64,000 bases of DNA from Anoxybacillus tengchongensis (GCF_014201585.1 NZ_JACHES010000003.1:186001-250000); one strand, 5' to 3'; shown: positions 39,230-49,060, counted from the stretch's first letter. The notes: generated by a model from the letters alone, not told the origin. Numbers and translations: made by a program.

Positions 39230-39878
39230 TCGGCTCTCTCCCTGTCTGTTGTAAAAAAGCGTTTGTTTTTGAAAACGGACGGCTGCCGAAAAAACCTCGT
39301 GCTGCGGAAAATGGACTTGGATGTGGCGCTTCAATCATGTAATGATGTTCATTCGTAATGAGCGTTTTTTTTGCTTGGGCATGACGCCCCCATAAAATAA
39401 AGACAACAGGTTCATCCTTTTCATTTACAAGTTGAATGACGCGGTCCGTAAAATGTTCCCATCCTTTTCCTTTATGCGAATTTGCTTCTCCACGTCGCAC
39501 TGTTAATACCGTATTTAACAATAACACCCCTTGCTCTGCCCATTTTAATAAATAACCGTTGTTTGGAATATAGCAACCAAGATCATCTTGTAACTCTTTA
39601 AAAATGTTTAATAACGATGGCGGCAAAGCAACACCTGGTTTTACGGAAAAACTTAATCCGTGCGCTTGATTTGGTCCGTGATATGGGTCTTGTCCTAAAA
39701 TGACGACTTTGACATCTGCATATGAAGTATAATGAAGGGCATTAAAAATGTCGTGCATATCGGGATAAATTGTTTTTGTACGATATTCTTCTTTTAAAAA
39801 CTGGCGCAACTTCAAATAATACGGTTTTTGAAACTCCTCTTCTAATAAAGGAGCCCAATCATTTTTCAATATGCTCAT
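39204..39878 (-). CDS. ung: Uracil-DNA glycosylase
   Basis: Removes uracil from DNA in base-excision repair. The 224-residue family 1 enzyme has the water-activating motif [14 protein letters not shown] (about residues 62-75), [17 protein letters not shown] and the minor-groove loop [16 protein letters not shown] 39878 follows AAAGGAGTGAG. Same region as B. subtilis ung (ywdG) near ywdI-ywdK. Its 3' end overlaps the small Cys-rich gene. Confidence 0.97.
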   Translation of the reverse strand: MSILKNDWAPLLEEEFQKPYYLKLRQFLKEEYRTKTIYPDMHDIFNALHYTSYADVKVVILGQDPYHGPNQAHGLSFSVKPGVALPPSLLNIFKELQDDLGCYIPNNGYLLKWAEQGVLLLNTVLTVRRGEANSHKGKGWEHFTDRVIQLVNEKDEPVVFILWGRHAQAKKTLITNEHHYMIEAPHPSPFSAARGFFGSRPFSKTNAFLQQTGREPIDWQIENI

Positions 39879-39901
39879 CTTCTCACTCCTTTCTAATACA
39901 A

Positions 39902-39928
39902 AGGCTACCCTACTACATAGGATAGCCT
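39902..39928 (-). terminator. glyQS terminator
   Basis: 11-bp stem AGGCTAtCCTA / TAGGgTAGCCT (one mismatch) with a 5-base loop, followed by TTTGTATTA on the minus strand. Confidence 0.75.
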
Positions 39929-39936
39929 GTTTTCAT

Positions 39937-41319
39937 TTAAAACTGAATTTTTTCTTCTAAGAAGTTTTTTAATTCCGCAATTGGAATGCGCGTTTGCTCC
40001 ATCGTATCGCGGTCGCGCACGGTTACCATGCCATCCTGCTCTGAATCGAAGTCATACGTAATACAGAACGGTGTTCCAATTTCATCTTGGCGGCGATAAC
40101 GTTTACCGATTGATCCAGACTCATCGTAATCAACCATAAAGTGTTGTGAAAGTTGTTCAAAGATCGCACGTGCACCTTCTGATAACTTTTTCGATAACGG
40201 TAATACAGCTGCCTTATATGGCGCTAATGCTGGATGAAGATGCATCACAGTGCGCGTCGTGCCGTCTGCCAGTTGCTCTTCTTCGTACGCATCAATCATA
40301 AATGCGAGCGTCACGCGATCTGCACCGAGTGAAGGTTCAATGCAGTACGGAATGAAACGTTCATTCGTTTCTTGATCGAGGTAGTGAAAATCTTCTCCTG
40401 AATATTCCATATGGCGACGTAAATCGTAATCGGTACGTGATGCAATGCCCCATAGCTCGCCCCAACCGAATGGGAATTTATATTCAATATCTGTTGTCGC
40501 GTTGCTGTAGTGAGACAGTTCGTCTTCGGAATGATCGCGCAAACGAATGTTTTCTCGCTTCATACCAAGCGATAAAAGCCATTGTTCGCAATACTGTTTC
40601 CAATAACTAAACCACTGCAACTCTTCTCCTGGTCTGCAGAAAAATTCAAGCTCCATTTGTTCAAATTCGCGTGTGCGGAACGTAAAGTTTCCTGGCGTAA
40701 TTTCGTTACGAAAACTTTTTCCAATTTGCGCAATACCAAACGGCAATTTTTTACGCATCGTCCGTTGCACGTTCTTAAAGTTGACGAAAATGCCTTGTGC
40801 CGTTTCAGGACGAAGATAAATTTCGTTTGCGCTCGACTCCGTCACACCTTGGAACGTTTTAAACATTAAGTTAAATTGACGAATGTTCGTAAAGTCGCGA
40901 CTTCCGCAATCCGGACACGCAATGTCGTGCTCTTGAATGAGCTGCTCCATTTTTTCAAACGGAAGCCCATCGACAACCATTTCAATGCCTTTTGCTTCAA
41001 GCGCGCTTTCAATTAACTTATCCGCCCGATGACGCGCTTTACATTGCTTACAGTCAATCATCGGATCATTAAAGTTTCCTAAATGACCTGACGCTTCCCA
41101 CGTGCGTGGGTTCATTAAAATCGCCGCATCTAAACCGACGTTATACGGCGATTGTTGAACGAACTTTTTCCACCATGCACGTTTAATGTTGTTTTTCAAC
41201 TCTGTCCCTAATGGACCGTAATCCCACGTATTCGCTAATCCGCCGTAAATTTCTGAGCCAGGAAAAACAAAACCACGATGCTTCGCATGTGCTACAATTT
41301 GATCCATCGTTACCGACAT
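39937..41319 (-). CDS. glyQS: Glycyl-tRNA synthetase, alpha-2 type
   Basis: Single-chain class II synthetase that charges tRNA-Gly. The 460 residues include the N-terminal catalytic part ([23 protein letters not shown]), a zinc-like cysteine cluster ([17 protein letters not shown]), motif 2 region [23 protein letters not shown], of which FRNEI is typical, and a C-terminal anticodon-binding domain. ATG 41319 follows AAAGGAGGATG. Expression is controlled by the T-box leader upstream. Confidence 0.96.
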   Translation of the reverse strand: MSVTMDQIVAHAKHRGFVFPGSEIYGGLANTWDYGPLGTELKNNIKRAWWKKFVQQSPYNVGLDAAILMNPRTWEASGHLGNFNDPMIDCKQCKARHRADKLIESALEAKGIEMVVDGLPFEKMEQLIQEHDIACPDCGSRDFTNIRQFNLMFKTFQGVTESSANEIYLRPETAQGIFVNFKNVQRTMRKKLPFGIAQIGKSFRNEITPGNFTFRTREFEQMELEFFCRPGEELQWFSYWKQYCEQWLLSLGMKRENIRLRDHSEDELSHYSNATTDIEYKFPFGWGELWGIASRTDYDLRRHMEYSGEDFHYLDQETNERFIPYCIEPSLGADRVTLAFMIDAYEEEQLADGTTRTVMHLHPALAPYKAAVLPLSKKLSEGARAIFEQLSQHFMVDYDESGSIGKRYRRQDEIGTPFCITYDFDSEQDGMVTVRDRDTMEQTRIPIAELKNFLEEKIQF

Positions 41320-41354
41320 CTTTCATCCTCCTTTTGTCAAATGTAAACAAAAAA

Positions 41355-41567
41355 CGCTCTCATCCTTAGGCCTTTCGCCTAGGGACGAGAGCGTAACTCC
41401 CGCGGTTCCACCCTAGTTGATGCATAGCGCATCCACTTTTGCGTGAAGCAACTCCAGACTGCCGTTTCACTAAGTGTCTTTGCTAGGCTTCCACCATCCC
41501 TAGCTCGCTACAAAAGAACAAACTTAGCTACTATCCATCTTTCATCGTTGCACCTGTATTTCATTTG
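41355..41567 (-). promoter_or_regulatory. Glycine T-box leader of glyQS
   Basis: The minus-strand leader has every T-box element: a distal stem I hairpin GCTAGG/CCTAGC with loop GGATGGTGG, the specifier GGC (41463-41461) in GAAACGGCAG, the T-box proper AGGGTGGAACCGCG (41414-41401), and an intrinsic terminator (41393-41355; CGCTCTCGTCCCTAGGC arm, TTTTTTG tail). Uncharged tRNA-Gly pairs with the specifier and the T-box bulge to stop the terminator forming. The specifier codon is read by eye but agrees with the gene. This leader and its promoter fill the 344-base gap between ahpF and glyQS. Confidence 0.93.
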
Positions 41568-41573
41568 GTTGAT

Positions 41574-41602
41574 ATTGTATCAAACTAAAATAGGAGAGTC
41601 AA
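41574..41602 (-). promoter_or_regulatory. glyQS sigma-A promoter
   Basis: TTGACT (41602-41597), 17 bases, TACAAT (41579-41574); start of the T-box leader about 41567. Confidence 0.85.
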
Positions 41603-41619
41603 GGGGGAGGGAAAAACAA

Positions 41620-41652
41620 AACTCGCTTTACTATCATAAAGTAAAGCGAGTT
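41620..41652 (-). terminator. ahpF terminator
   Basis: Perfect 13-bp stem AACTCGCTTTACT / AGTAAAGCGAGTT with a 7-base loop, followed on the minus strand by TTGTTTTTCCC. Confidence 0.9.
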
Positions 41653-41663
41653 AAGGGGTTATG

Positions 41664-43193
41664 TTAATTTCGAATTAAGTAGTCAAACGCCCCTAAAGAA
41701 GCTGTTGCGCCTGAGCCCATGGAAATGATAATCTGTTTATATGCGCTATCTGTACAATCGCCAGCAGCGAAGACGCCAGGAACGTTTGTCGCACCGCGCT
41801 TATCGACGATAATTTCGCCAAAGCGATTGCGTTCTACCGTTCCTTCTAACCATTCTGTATTCGGCACAAGCCCGATTTGAACGAATACACCTTGAAGTTC
41901 AATATGGCGCTCTTCGCCTGTTGCGCGATCAATATATGTGAGGCCATTCACTTTGTCTGTACCTGTAATTTCTTTTGTTTGTGCATGTTTAATGACCGTG
42001 ACGTTCGGTAAGCTGTACAAACGATCTTGCAACACTGCGTCCGCTTTTAATTCTGGTGCAAATTCAAGAACCGTCACATGCTTAGCAATGCCGGCAAGAT
42101 CAATCGCGGCTTCAACGCCAGAGTTACCTCCGCCGATGACTGCGACATCTTTTCCTTCAAATAACGGACCGTCACAATGTGGGCAGTAAGCGACTCCTTT
42201 ATTTTTAAACTCCGCTTCACCCGGAACGCCGAGATTACGCCAACGTGCACCTGTAGCGATAATGACCGCCTTACTTTTCAAAACAGCCCCATTTTCAAGT
42301 TCTACTTCAATAAGATCTTTCTTTTCTAACCGTTTGGCACGTTGTAAGTTCATAATGTCGACGTTATAATGTTTCACATGTTCCTCAAGGCTTGCGGCAA
42401 GCTTCGGACCTTCTGTATATTTCACACTAATGAAGTTTTCAATGCCTAACGTATCTAAAATTTGGCCGCCAAAGCGTTCTGCAACAATTCCTGTACGAAT
42501 ACCTTTACGCGCCGCATAAATCGCCGCTGTCGCACCAGCAGGACCTCCACCGATGACAAGCACATCAAACGGGTCTTTGTCCGCAAAGACCGAAGCATCC
42601 GGCGTACTTCCTAACTTCGCAAGAATTTCCTCAAGCGACATCCGACCGCTTGCGAACGGTTCGCCATTTAAAAAGATAGTTGGCACCGCCATTACGTCTT
42701 TTTGTTCAACTTCTTCCTTAAATGCTGCCCCATCAATCATCGTATGGGAGACGTTCGGATTTAATACGCTCATAACGTTTAATGCTTGCACGACATCCGG
42801 ACAATTATGGCACGTTAAGCTGACGTATGTTTCAAAGCGATACGTCCCTTTTAAATGTTTGATTTGTTCAATGACCGCTTCATCTACTTTTGGCGGTCTT
42901 CCACTCACTTGAAGCAATGCAAGCACAAGAGAAGTAAATTCATGTCCTAAAGGCACGCCCGCAAATACAACGCCTGTGTCTTCATCAACACGATTAACGC
43001 TAAAACTTGGCGTTCTCTCTAGCGTTGTTTTTTCTACTTTGATTTTCGATGACATTGTGGTGAGTTCATCGACTAAAGCAAGCATATCGCGGGAAACTTC
43101 ATCGTCTCCCGCGCTTACTTTTAACACAATGTCATTTTCCATCAACTGTAGATATTGGGCGAGCTGTGCTTTAATTTCCGCATCCAATATCAT
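41664..43193 (-). CDS. ahpF: Alkyl hydroperoxide reductase subunit F
   Basis: NADH-dependent flavoprotein that re-reduces AhpC. The 509 residues run: N-terminal tandem thioredoxin-like domain with CHNC (about 129-132), FAD-binding [19 protein letters not shown], catalytic CPHC (about 343-346), NADH-binding [12 protein letters not shown] and a final FAD motif [13 protein letters not shown] 43193 follows TTAAGGAGGCTTATGTAA. It lies 14 bases after ahpC in the same operon. Confidence 0.97.
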   Translation of the reverse strand: MILDAEIKAQLAQYLQLMENDIVLKVSAGDDEVSRDMLALVDELTTMSSKIKVEKTTLERTPSFSVNRVDEDTGVVFAGVPLGHEFTSLVLALLQVSGRPPKVDEAVIEQIKHLKGTYRFETYVSLTCHNCPDVVQALNVMSVLNPNVSHTMIDGAAFKEEVEQKDVMAVPTIFLNGEPFASGRMSLEEILAKLGSTPDASVFADKDPFDVLVIGGGPAGATAAIYAARKGIRTGIVAERFGGQILDTLGIENFISVKYTEGPKLAASLEEHVKHYNVDIMNLQRAKRLEKKDLIEVELENGAVLKSKAVIIATGARWRNLGVPGEAEFKNKGVAYCPHCDGPLFEGKDVAVIGGGNSGVEAAIDLAGIAKHVTVLEFAPELKADAVLQDRLYSLPNVTVIKHAQTKEITGTDKVNGLTYIDRATGEERHIELQGVFVQIGLVPNTEWLEGTVERNRFGEIIVDKRGATNVPGVFAAGDCTDSAYKQIIISMGSGATASLGAFDYLIRN

Positions 43194-43207
43194 TTACATA
43201 AGCCTCC

Positions 43208-43771
43208 TTAAATTTTACCTACAAGGTCAAGGCTTGGCTTAAGCGTTTCGCCGCCTTCTTGCCATTTTGCTGGGCATACTTCACCAGGATTGTTGCGCAC
43301 GTATTGTGCTGCTTTAATTTTGTTTACGATTGTGCTTGCATCGCGACCAATGCCGTCAGCGTTAATTTCAACTGCTTGAATGACACCATCTGGATCGATG
43401 ATGAACGTACCACGTTGTGCAAGACCTGTTTCTTCATCAAGCACTTCAAACATGCGCGATAATTTTTGTGAAGGGTCACCAACCATTACATACTCGATTT
43501 TGCTGATTGCTGGTGAATGGTCGTGCCATGCTTTATGTGTGAAATGTGTATCTGTTGAAACAGAGTATACTTCAACACCAAGTTCCTTTAACTTTGGATA
43601 TTCGTTTTGTAAATCCTCTAACTCAGTTGGGCAAACGAATGTAAAGTCCGCTGGATAGAAGCAAACAACGCTCCATTTTCCTTTTAAGTTTTCTTCTGTC
43701 ACCTCGATGAAATCTCCGTTATGAAACGCCATCGCCTTAAATGGTTGTACTTGTTTTCCTACTAATGGCAT
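43208..43771 (-). CDS. ahpC: Alkyl hydroperoxide reductase subunit C (2-Cys peroxiredoxin)
   Basis: Reduces hydrogen peroxide and organic peroxides. The 187-residue AhpC-type peroxiredoxin has the peroxidatic cysteine C47 (FTFVCPTE) and the resolving cysteine C166 (GEVCPAKW). ATG 43771 follows CAGGAGGATGATTCACA. The promoter carries a PerR box, so induction by peroxide is expected. Operon with ahpF. Confidence 0.97.
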   Translation of the reverse strand: MPLVGKQVQPFKAMAFHNGDFIEVTEENLKGKWSVVCFYPADFTFVCPTELEDLQNEYPKLKELGVEVYSVSTDTHFTHKAWHDHSPAISKIEYVMVGDPSQKLSRMFEVLDEETGLAQRGTFIIDPDGVIQAVEINADGIGRDASTIVNKIKAAQYVRNNPGEVCPAKWQEGGETLKPSLDLVGKI

Positions 43772-43857
43772 TGTGAATCATCCTCCTGCTTCATTTTTTT
43801 TGCATGTTAGTAGTATGCTACAGTCATACGAAAAATATGACTGAAAGCGAAATTAAA

Positions 43858-43872
43858 TTATAACAATTACAA
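43858..43872 (-). promoter_or_regulatory. PerR box of ahpCF
   Basis: TTATAACAATTACAA matches the PerR consensus TTATAATnATTATAA at all but two positions. It covers about +4 to +18 of the predicted ahpC transcript. Confidence 0.75.
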
Positions 43873-43882
43873 TTCGATATAA

Positions 43883-43911
43883 ATTATCATATAGGAATGT
43901 TTATTTGTCAA
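43883..43911 (-). promoter_or_regulatory. ahpCF sigma-A promoter
   Basis: TTGACA (43911-43906), 17 bases, GATAAT (43888-43883). Confidence 0.85.
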
Positions 43912-43980
43912 GTAGAAACTATCGAACCGTCTTAGTTTTTCGACACACACTTCTTTTATTCCTTTTTCGTCAATAAAAAA

Positions 43981-44002
43981 CAGAGCCTTCGCAAAGACTC
44001 TG
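43981..44002 (-). terminator. Terminator after the small membrane protein gene
   Basis: CAGAG / CTCTG stem extended by inner CTT/AAG pairs around one mismatch, followed on the minus strand by TTTTTTATTG. Confidence 0.75.
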
Positions 44003-44007
44003 CTCCC

Positions 44008-44241
44008 TCATTGTATAAAGATAAAACAAAGCAAAATAAGTACATTAAGTAATAATGCAACGGCAAAAAGCCACTTTTGTTTCCTTTTTTTCTTCACCAT
44101 ATATTCTGCAAATGCGACCGTCCCGAAAGCGAAACAAACAAACGATAAAAATAATACGATTCGCCCATGGAACACATGTCGAACAAGGAGCGGGGAAAAC
44201 AAAAGCAAAATGAATAATTGCTGGAAGCTCCACCTATACAT
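44008..44241 (-). CDS. Small hydrophobic protein downstream of a glycosyltransferase
   Basis: A 77-residue protein with three predicted membrane helices (about 6-22, 25-46, 55-76) separated by a basic loop KKKRKQK. I do not recognise the family. ATG 44241 follows GGAGGAAACAAG. It starts 11 bases after the glycosyltransferase stop codon and shares its transcript and terminator, so a membrane-anchoring or accessory role is possible but only inferred. Confidence 0.65.
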   Translation of the reverse strand: MYRWSFQQLFILLLFSPLLVRHVFHGRIVLFLSFVCFAFGTVAFAEYMVKKKRKQKWLFAVALLLNVLILLCFIFIQ

Positions 44242-44252
44242 CTTGTTTCCTC

Positions 44253-45068
44253 CTAACAACGAACGAAATGAGCGAGCCGTGAACGAAACGGTTCACCGTT
44301 CCATATGATTTCACTTTTTGCTTTCCGTTTTTGCACTTCCGGCTCCGATAGAAGAAGCCAAAAGTTTTTCGTCGGTAAATCGCCAAGCTCATGTTTTTCA
44401 CTTAATCGGTTTAAATACATTTGTCTCTTTTCGTTCATTTGTTTCGATAAATGATCGCCTTCATTTGAAAAAGCATAAAGGACGCTCGCTATCGGTACGC
44501 GTTTGATGCGAAATTGTTTTGCAACACGTAAAAAGAAATCCCAATCCCAATAGTTATGAACGTACGGATCAAAATAACCAATTATATCATGAATCACGCG
44601 CCGATACATGCTACCTGAAGGGACATACGTTGAAAATGAACGCATCGCTTGTAAATCACATTCATATGCAAATAAAAAACGATCTGTCGGTATGCGCATT
44701 CCGTTTTCAATACGATAATGGAAAATTTCTACGTCCGCATATACAAAATCCGCATCATTCATATTCGCAATCATTCGCTCGATATGGCACGGCAATAGTA
44801 AATCGTCATCATCGCAAAGCATAATAAAATCTTCTGTCACCGCACGCACACCGATATTCCGCGCCTCAACATGCCCGACATTTTCATGCAATTGGATGAG
44901 CTCAATAGGAAGCTCAGGATACGCATCAACCGCGGCTTGTACGGATGAACCCCCATCGTTGACAATAATGACTTGTGTTGGTTTATACGTTTGCTTGCTT
45001 AATGACTCTAGTAATTCTGCTAAAGGTAGTAATCGGTTATATGTCGCAATGACTACAGAAACACCCAA
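44253..45068 (-). CDS. Family 2 glycosyltransferase
   Basis: A 271-residue GT-A fold glycosyltransferase. Motifs: VSVVIATYNR at the N-terminus, VIIVNDGGSS, the ED/DxD-type CDDDDLLLP (about residues 93-101), PSGSMYRR and a WDWDFFLRV segment in the acceptor half. No membrane helix. The start is TTG 45068 with AAAGGAG nine bases upstream. Sugar donor and acceptor cannot be told from sequence; it may glycosylate a cell-surface molecule. Followed by a small membrane protein. Confidence 0.85.
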   Translation of the reverse strand: MGVSVVIATYNRLLPLAELLESLSKQTYKPTQVIIVNDGGSSVQAAVDAYPELPIELIQLHENVGHVEARNIGVRAVTEDFIMLCDDDDLLLPCHIERMIANMNDADFVYADVEIFHYRIENGMRIPTDRFLFAYECDLQAMRSFSTYVPSGSMYRRVIHDIIGYFDPYVHNYWDWDFFLRVAKQFRIKRVPIASVLYAFSNEGDHLSKQMNEKRQMYLNRLSEKHELGDLPTKNFWLLLSEPEVQKRKAKSEIIWNGEPFRSRLAHFVRC

Positions 45069-45090
45069 ATGAAATATCTCCTTTCAAAAA

Positions 45091-45122
45091 AAGAAGCTAC
45101 AATGATACCATTATAGCTTCTT
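45091..45122 (-). terminator. niaP-like gene terminator
   Basis: 14-base arms AAGAAGCTA(t)AATG / CATT(g)TAGCTTCTT with one mismatch and a 4-base loop, followed on the minus strand by a run of T residues. Confidence 0.8.
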
Positions 45123-45131
45123 TTCTTATGA

Positions 45132-46328
45132 TTATGCGAGTTCTTGTTGTTTCGTTTCTTTTCCTAGGAAAAAGACAGCAAGCGCGCCGATGAAAATGGC
45201 GATACAAAACATCGCAAAAATCATCGTGATCGACACGTTTTGTGCAACGAGATAGCCAACAAGAAGCGGGCCTAAAATACCGCCGATGCGTCCGAATGAA
45301 GCGGCCATCCCTGCCCCTGTTGCTCGAATAACCGTTGGATATTGCTCTGGTGTGTATGCGTAAAGCGCTCCCCAAGCACCGAGATTGAAAAACGATAACA
45401 ATGCGCCAAATGTCATTAATGCGGTAGCTGTCTCGGCATTTCCGAAGAAATAAGCACTCAACGCTGTCCCGATTAAATATATAACAAGTACCGCTTTTCG
45501 CCCGATGCGTTCAATTAACCATGCCACGCTAAAATACCCTGGCAATTGTGCTAACGTCATAATAAGTACGTATTCAAAGCTTTTAATTAAACTAAATCCT
45601 TTCATGACCATGACGCTCGGCAACCATAAAAACATGCCGTAATAGGAAAAGACGACCGCAAACCATAAAATCCAAAGCATTGTCGTTTGTTTTGCATACG
45701 GTTTTGCCCAAACGTCCGCAATATTTCGCCAAACGGAACGACGCTCTATTTTTGTCGCGATAAACTTTTGTGAATCTGGTAAGTTCATGCGTAAATAAAT
45801 CGCATATAACGCAGGTACAGCTCCTAAAATGAGCGCCATTTGCCATCCATACGATGGAATAATGAAAAATGAAATGAGCGCTGCTATTAACCAACCGCCT
45901 GCCCAAAAGCTTTCCAATAAAACAACCACTTTTCCGCGCTCATGTGCAGGCACGCTTTCCGATACGAGCGTCGATGCAACCGGAAGTTCTCCTCCAAGCC
46001 CCATGCCAATAAAAAAGCGTAAAATTAAAAAGACCGTTAACGTTGTGGCAAGGGCAGATAAACCGCTACCGATCGAAAATAATAAAAGCGTAATAATGAA
46101 CACTTGTTTTCGCCCGATGCGGTCAGCTAACAATCCGAAAACGAGGGCACCGACCGCCATGCCAATCGAGTTCACACTTCCGATCCAACCCATTTGCTCA
46201 GCTGTCAAATTCCATTCCTTTTGCAAGGCGGCCATAATAAACGAAAGCATGCCGACATCCATCGCGTCAAATAGCCAACCAAGTCCTGCAATCCAAAGCA
46301 ATTTGTTTCTTGATATGTCTTTACTCAT
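45132..46328 (-). CDS. niaP: MFS transporter, NiaP-like (niacin permease)
   Basis: A 398-residue major-facilitator protein with 12 predicted helices. The motif GLLADRIGRKQV between helices 2 and 3 and GKETKQ at the C-terminus are MFS/aromatic-acid-transporter features. Sequence blocks WLFDAMDVGMLSFI, GMGLGGELPVASTLVSE and YAYTPEQYPT are close to what I know of B. subtilis NiaP, which takes up nicotinate. ATG 46328 follows GGAGGGATG. A TTGATA-17-TATAAT promoter and a candidate operator lie upstream. Another aromatic acid is possible. Confidence 0.82.
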   Translation of the reverse strand: MSKDISRNKLLWIAGLGWLFDAMDVGMLSFIMAALQKEWNLTAEQMGWIGSVNSIGMAVGALVFGLLADRIGRKQVFIITLLLFSIGSGLSALATTLTVFLILRFFIGMGLGGELPVASTLVSESVPAHERGKVVVLLESFWAGGWLIAALISFFIIPSYGWQMALILGAVPALYAIYLRMNLPDSQKFIATKIERRSVWRNIADVWAKPYAKQTTMLWILWFAVVFSYYGMFLWLPSVMVMKGFSLIKSFEYVLIMTLAQLPGYFSVAWLIERIGRKAVLVIYLIGTALSAYFFGNAETATALMTFGALLSFFNLGAWGALYAYTPEQYPTVIRATGAGMAASFGRIGGILGPLLVGYLVAQNVSITMIFAMFCIAIFIGALAVFFLGKETKQQELA

Positions 46329-46340
46329 GTCATCCCTCCG

Positions 46341-46354
46341 TTGTCATCTGTCAA
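46341..46354 (-). promoter_or_regulatory. Candidate operator in the niaP-like gene leader
   Basis: TTGACAGATGACAA holds two TGACA direct half-sites, at about +9 to +22 of the predicted transcript. A repressor such as NiaR would fit the position; I cannot confirm the motif from memory. Confidence 0.35.
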
Positions 46355-46369
46355 ATCGTCTTCCTCATG

Positions 46370-46398
46370 ATTATATTTCCTTTTTTGTTATGTATCAA
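46370..46398 (-). promoter_or_regulatory. Promoter of the niaP-like gene
   Basis: TTGATA (46398-46393), 17 bases, TATAAT (46375-46370) on the minus strand. Confidence 0.8.
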
Positions 46399-46404
46399 TG
46401 CAAA

Positions 46405-46426
46405 AAGCGTCGGGAAAAACCGACGC

Positions 46427-46428
<2 letters not shown>
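46405..46428 (-). terminator. cdd terminator
   Basis: Perfect 9-bp stem AAGCGTCGG / CCGACGCTT with a 6-base loop, overlapping the cdd stop codon, then TTTTTG. It lies just upstream of the niaP-like promoter. Confidence 0.88.
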
Positions 46429-46828
<400 letters not shown>

Positions 46829-46847
46829 TCATCCCTTCTTGGGCTGT

Positions 46848-47018
46848 TTAATTAAAAAACGTCTTCATTAACCAATCTGCAACAACGCCACCTAAATATA
46901 CGCCAAATACCCCCATCATTCCTGCTAATACAGGCGGAGCTGGCAACGGCAAACGTAAAAACTTAAATAAAATCCCAACGACAAGCCCTGCAAGTAAACT
47001 AAGTAATACTTCTTTCAT
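46848..47018 (-). CDS. XapX-domain small membrane protein
   Basis: A 56-residue hydrophobic protein: MKEVLLSLLAGLVVGILFKF, then LRLPLPAPPVLAGMMGVFGV and a tail ending MKTFFN. Two membrane helices flank a Pro-rich LPLPAPP turn, which is the XapX domain. The family was named from its occurrence beside xanthosine-uptake genes in enterobacteria; its function is unknown. ATG 47018 follows TGGAGGCAG. It lies between deoC (15-base gap) and cdd, inside a nucleoside operon, which agrees with that link. Confidence 0.8.
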   Translation of the reverse strand: MKEVLLSLLAGLVVGILFKFLRLPLPAPPVLAGMMGVFGVYLGGVVADWLMKTFFN

Positions 47019-47033
47019 ATGTGGCTGCCTCCA

Positions 47034-47702
47034 TTAATATGCTTCGTTTGACGTTGTGCCGTCCATAATTGCTGGTCCAGAGCTTGTACCAATGCGGTTT
47101 GCTCCTGCTTCAACCATCGCTTTTGCATCCGCTGCACTACGTACACCACCAGATGCTTTTACACCAACGTTTGGACCAACTGTTTTGCGCATTAATGCGA
47201 CATCTTCGACCGTTGCCCCACCGCTTGCAAATCCGGTCGATGTTTTAACAAAATCAGCACCAGCACGAACAGCGATTTCGCATGCGCGCACTTTTTCTTC
47301 ATCTGTTAACAATGCTGTTTCAATGATGACCTTTGTTAATGCTTTCCCCTTTGCTGCATCAACAACAGCACGAATGTCACGCTCGACAAGCTCATCATCG
47401 CCATCTTTTAACGCACCAATATTGATAACCATATCGACTTCTTGTGCGCCGTTTTCAATTGCTTGTTTTGTTTCAAACGCTTTTACTTCTGGTGTTGTCG
47501 CTCCTAACGGGAAGCCAATGACTGTACATACTTTTACTTTCGTTCCTTGCAAACGTTCAGCCGCAAATTTCACCCATGTTGGATTGACGCATACGGATGC
47601 AAATTCGTACTTTTTCGCCTCTTCCACTAACTTTTCAATTTGTGCTTTCGTTGTTTCTGGCTTTAATAACGTATGATCAATCATGCTAGCAATGTTCATC
47701 AT
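47034..47702 (-). CDS. deoC: Deoxyribose-phosphate aldolase
   Basis: Splits 2-deoxyribose-5-phosphate into acetaldehyde and glyceraldehyde-3-phosphate in deoxynucleoside breakdown. The 222-residue TIM-barrel enzyme has the Schiff-base lysine in [15 protein letters not shown] and the proton-relay lysine in [10 protein letters not shown]. Two ATG codons stand in tandem (47702 and 47699) behind AAGGAGGAATGC; either may be used. It follows nupC by about 50 bases and precedes the xapX gene. Confidence 0.96.
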   Translation of the reverse strand: MMNIASMIDHTLLKPETTKAQIEKLVEEAKKYEFASVCVNPTWVKFAAERLQGTKVKVCTVIGFPLGATTPEVKAFETKQAIENGAQEVDMVINIGALKDGDDELVERDIRAVVDAAKGKALTKVIIETALLTDEEKVRACEIAVRAGADFVKTSTGFASGGATVEDVALMRKTVGPNVGVKASGGVRSAADAKAMVEAGANRIGTSSGPAIMDGTTSNEAY

Positions 47703-47753
47703 GCATTCCTCCTTAAAATTTGATGTGATTGAAGCGTACGAGGCGCTTCGTGG

Positions 47754-48968
47754 TTAAATAAACATTCCTGCAATGGATGCACTTAACAATGAGGCAAGCA
47801 TACCAGCAAGAACGGCTTTTAAACCCATGCGCGCAATGTCGCTACGACGATTTGGCGCTAAGCTTCCTAAACCACCAAGTAAAATTCCCATCGAAGAAAT
47901 ATTAGCAAATCCACATAGTGCAAAGCTAACAATCGCTACCGTTTTTGCTGATAAGTCTGGAATTTGTGGCGCAAACGATGAATACGCAACAAACTCGTTT
48001 AAAATTAATTTTTGACCGATAAATCCACCAGCTGTCACCGCTTCAGACCACGGTACACCGATCGCAAACGCAATAGGAGCAAACACGAATCCTAAAATCT
48101 TTTGAAGCGTTAAACCATCATAGTTAAACAAACTGCCGATGCCGCTAAGCAATCCGTTAATTAACGCGATAAGGGCGATAAACGCTAACAACATTGCACC
48201 GATATTTAATGCTAACTTCAAACCATCGCTTGCCCCGCGAGCCGCTGCGTCGATGACGTTTGTTGATTCTTCGTCTTTTTCCATTTCAAAATGCTCGTCT
48301 TCTTTAATCGGCTCTGTTTCTGGCACAATCATTTTTGCCATCACTAATCCTGCTGGCGCTGCCATGAAACTTGCCGCAAGTAAATATTCAAGCGGAACAC
48401 CTAAAAGAGAGTAACCAACAAGAACAGAACCAGCAACAGATGCCAATCCTCCCGTCATGACCGCAAACAGTTCAGATTGCGTCATTTTTGATAAATATGG
48501 ACGAATGACAAGCGGTGCTTCTGTTTGACCGACGAAAATGTTCGCTGCTGCTGACATCGACTCCGCTTTACTCGTTCCGAGCAACTTTGCAAGCGGACCA
48601 CCGATCATTTTAATGACCCATTGCATGACACCGATATAGTAAAGAACAGAAATTAGCGCAGAGAAGAAAATAACAACGGGCAACACTTGGAACGCAAACA
48701 CAAATCCGATGCCTTTTGCCGCAAACATGCCACCGAACAAAAAGTTAATTCCTTCGTTCGCATAGTTAATAATGCTTGTTACACCATTTGTTAACCATTG
48801 TAATGCAGCTTTTCCTGCTTCCCATTTTAAAACGATAAACGCAAAAGCGACTTGAATCGCAAGACCACCTAAAATCGTTCGCGGATTAATCGCCTTGCGG
48901 TTATTTGAAGAAAGAAAAGCGATCCCAAGGACAACGACAATACCAACAAGTCCCCAAACGATATTCAT
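47754..48968 (-). CDS. nupC: Concentrative nucleoside transporter NupC
   Basis: Cation-coupled nucleoside importer of the CNT family. The 404-residue protein has about ten membrane segments and the CNT motifs [26 protein letters not shown] and [15 protein letters not shown] choose ATG 48968 ([15 protein letters not shown]) with TAGGAGTG upstream; the longer open frame crosses the promoter. First gene of the nupC-deoC-xapX-cdd operon with cre and DeoR sites upstream. Confidence 0.94.
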   Translation of the reverse strand: MNIVWGLVGIVVVLGIAFLSSNNRKAINPRTILGGLAIQVAFAFIVLKWEAGKAALQWLTNGVTSIINYANEGINFLFGGMFAAKGIGFVFAFQVLPVVIFFSALISVLYYIGVMQWVIKMIGGPLAKLLGTSKAESMSAAANIFVGQTEAPLVIRPYLSKMTQSELFAVMTGGLASVAGSVLVGYSLLGVPLEYLLAASFMAAPAGLVMAKMIVPETEPIKEDEHFEMEKDEESTNVIDAAARGASDGLKLALNIGAMLLAFIALIALINGLLSGIGSLFNYDGLTLQKILGFVFAPIAFAIGVPWSEAVTAGGFIGQKLILNEFVAYSSFAPQIPDLSAKTVAIVSFALCGFANISSMGILLGGLGSLAPNRRSDIARMGLKAVLAGMLASLLSASIAGMFI

Positions 48969-49007
48969 ATCGCACACTCCTATAAGTTGAATTTTCATTA
49001 CGTAATC

Positions 49008-49036
49008 AATATAACAGGAAAACGAACATATGTAAA
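49008..49036 (-). promoter_or_regulatory. nupC operon promoter
   Basis: TTTACA (49036-49031), 17 bases, TATATT (49013-49008) on the minus strand; start of transcription near 49001. Confidence 0.72.
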
Positions 49037-49044
49037 CGTTAACA
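49031..49044. promoter_or_regulatory. CcpA cre site in the nupC promoter
   Basis: TGTAAACGTTAACA matches TGWAANCGNTNWCA at all defined positions and covers the -35 box, so CcpA would block polymerase binding when preferred sugars are present. Confidence 0.85.
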
Positions 49045-49060
49045 TGAACAAATGTCAAAG
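49044..49060. promoter_or_regulatory. Candidate DeoR operator
   Basis: ATGAACAAATGTCAAAG resembles the B. subtilis DeoR palindrome (TTGAACAAAATTTCAA core). It lies directly upstream of the -35, about -43 to -60 from the predicted start, the distance known for B. subtilis. Confidence 0.6.

Noticed and set aside
47056-47676. 206-codon plus-strand open frame opposite deoC
   Set aside because: Shadow of deoC; Ala/Ser/Thr-rich product with no family resemblance.
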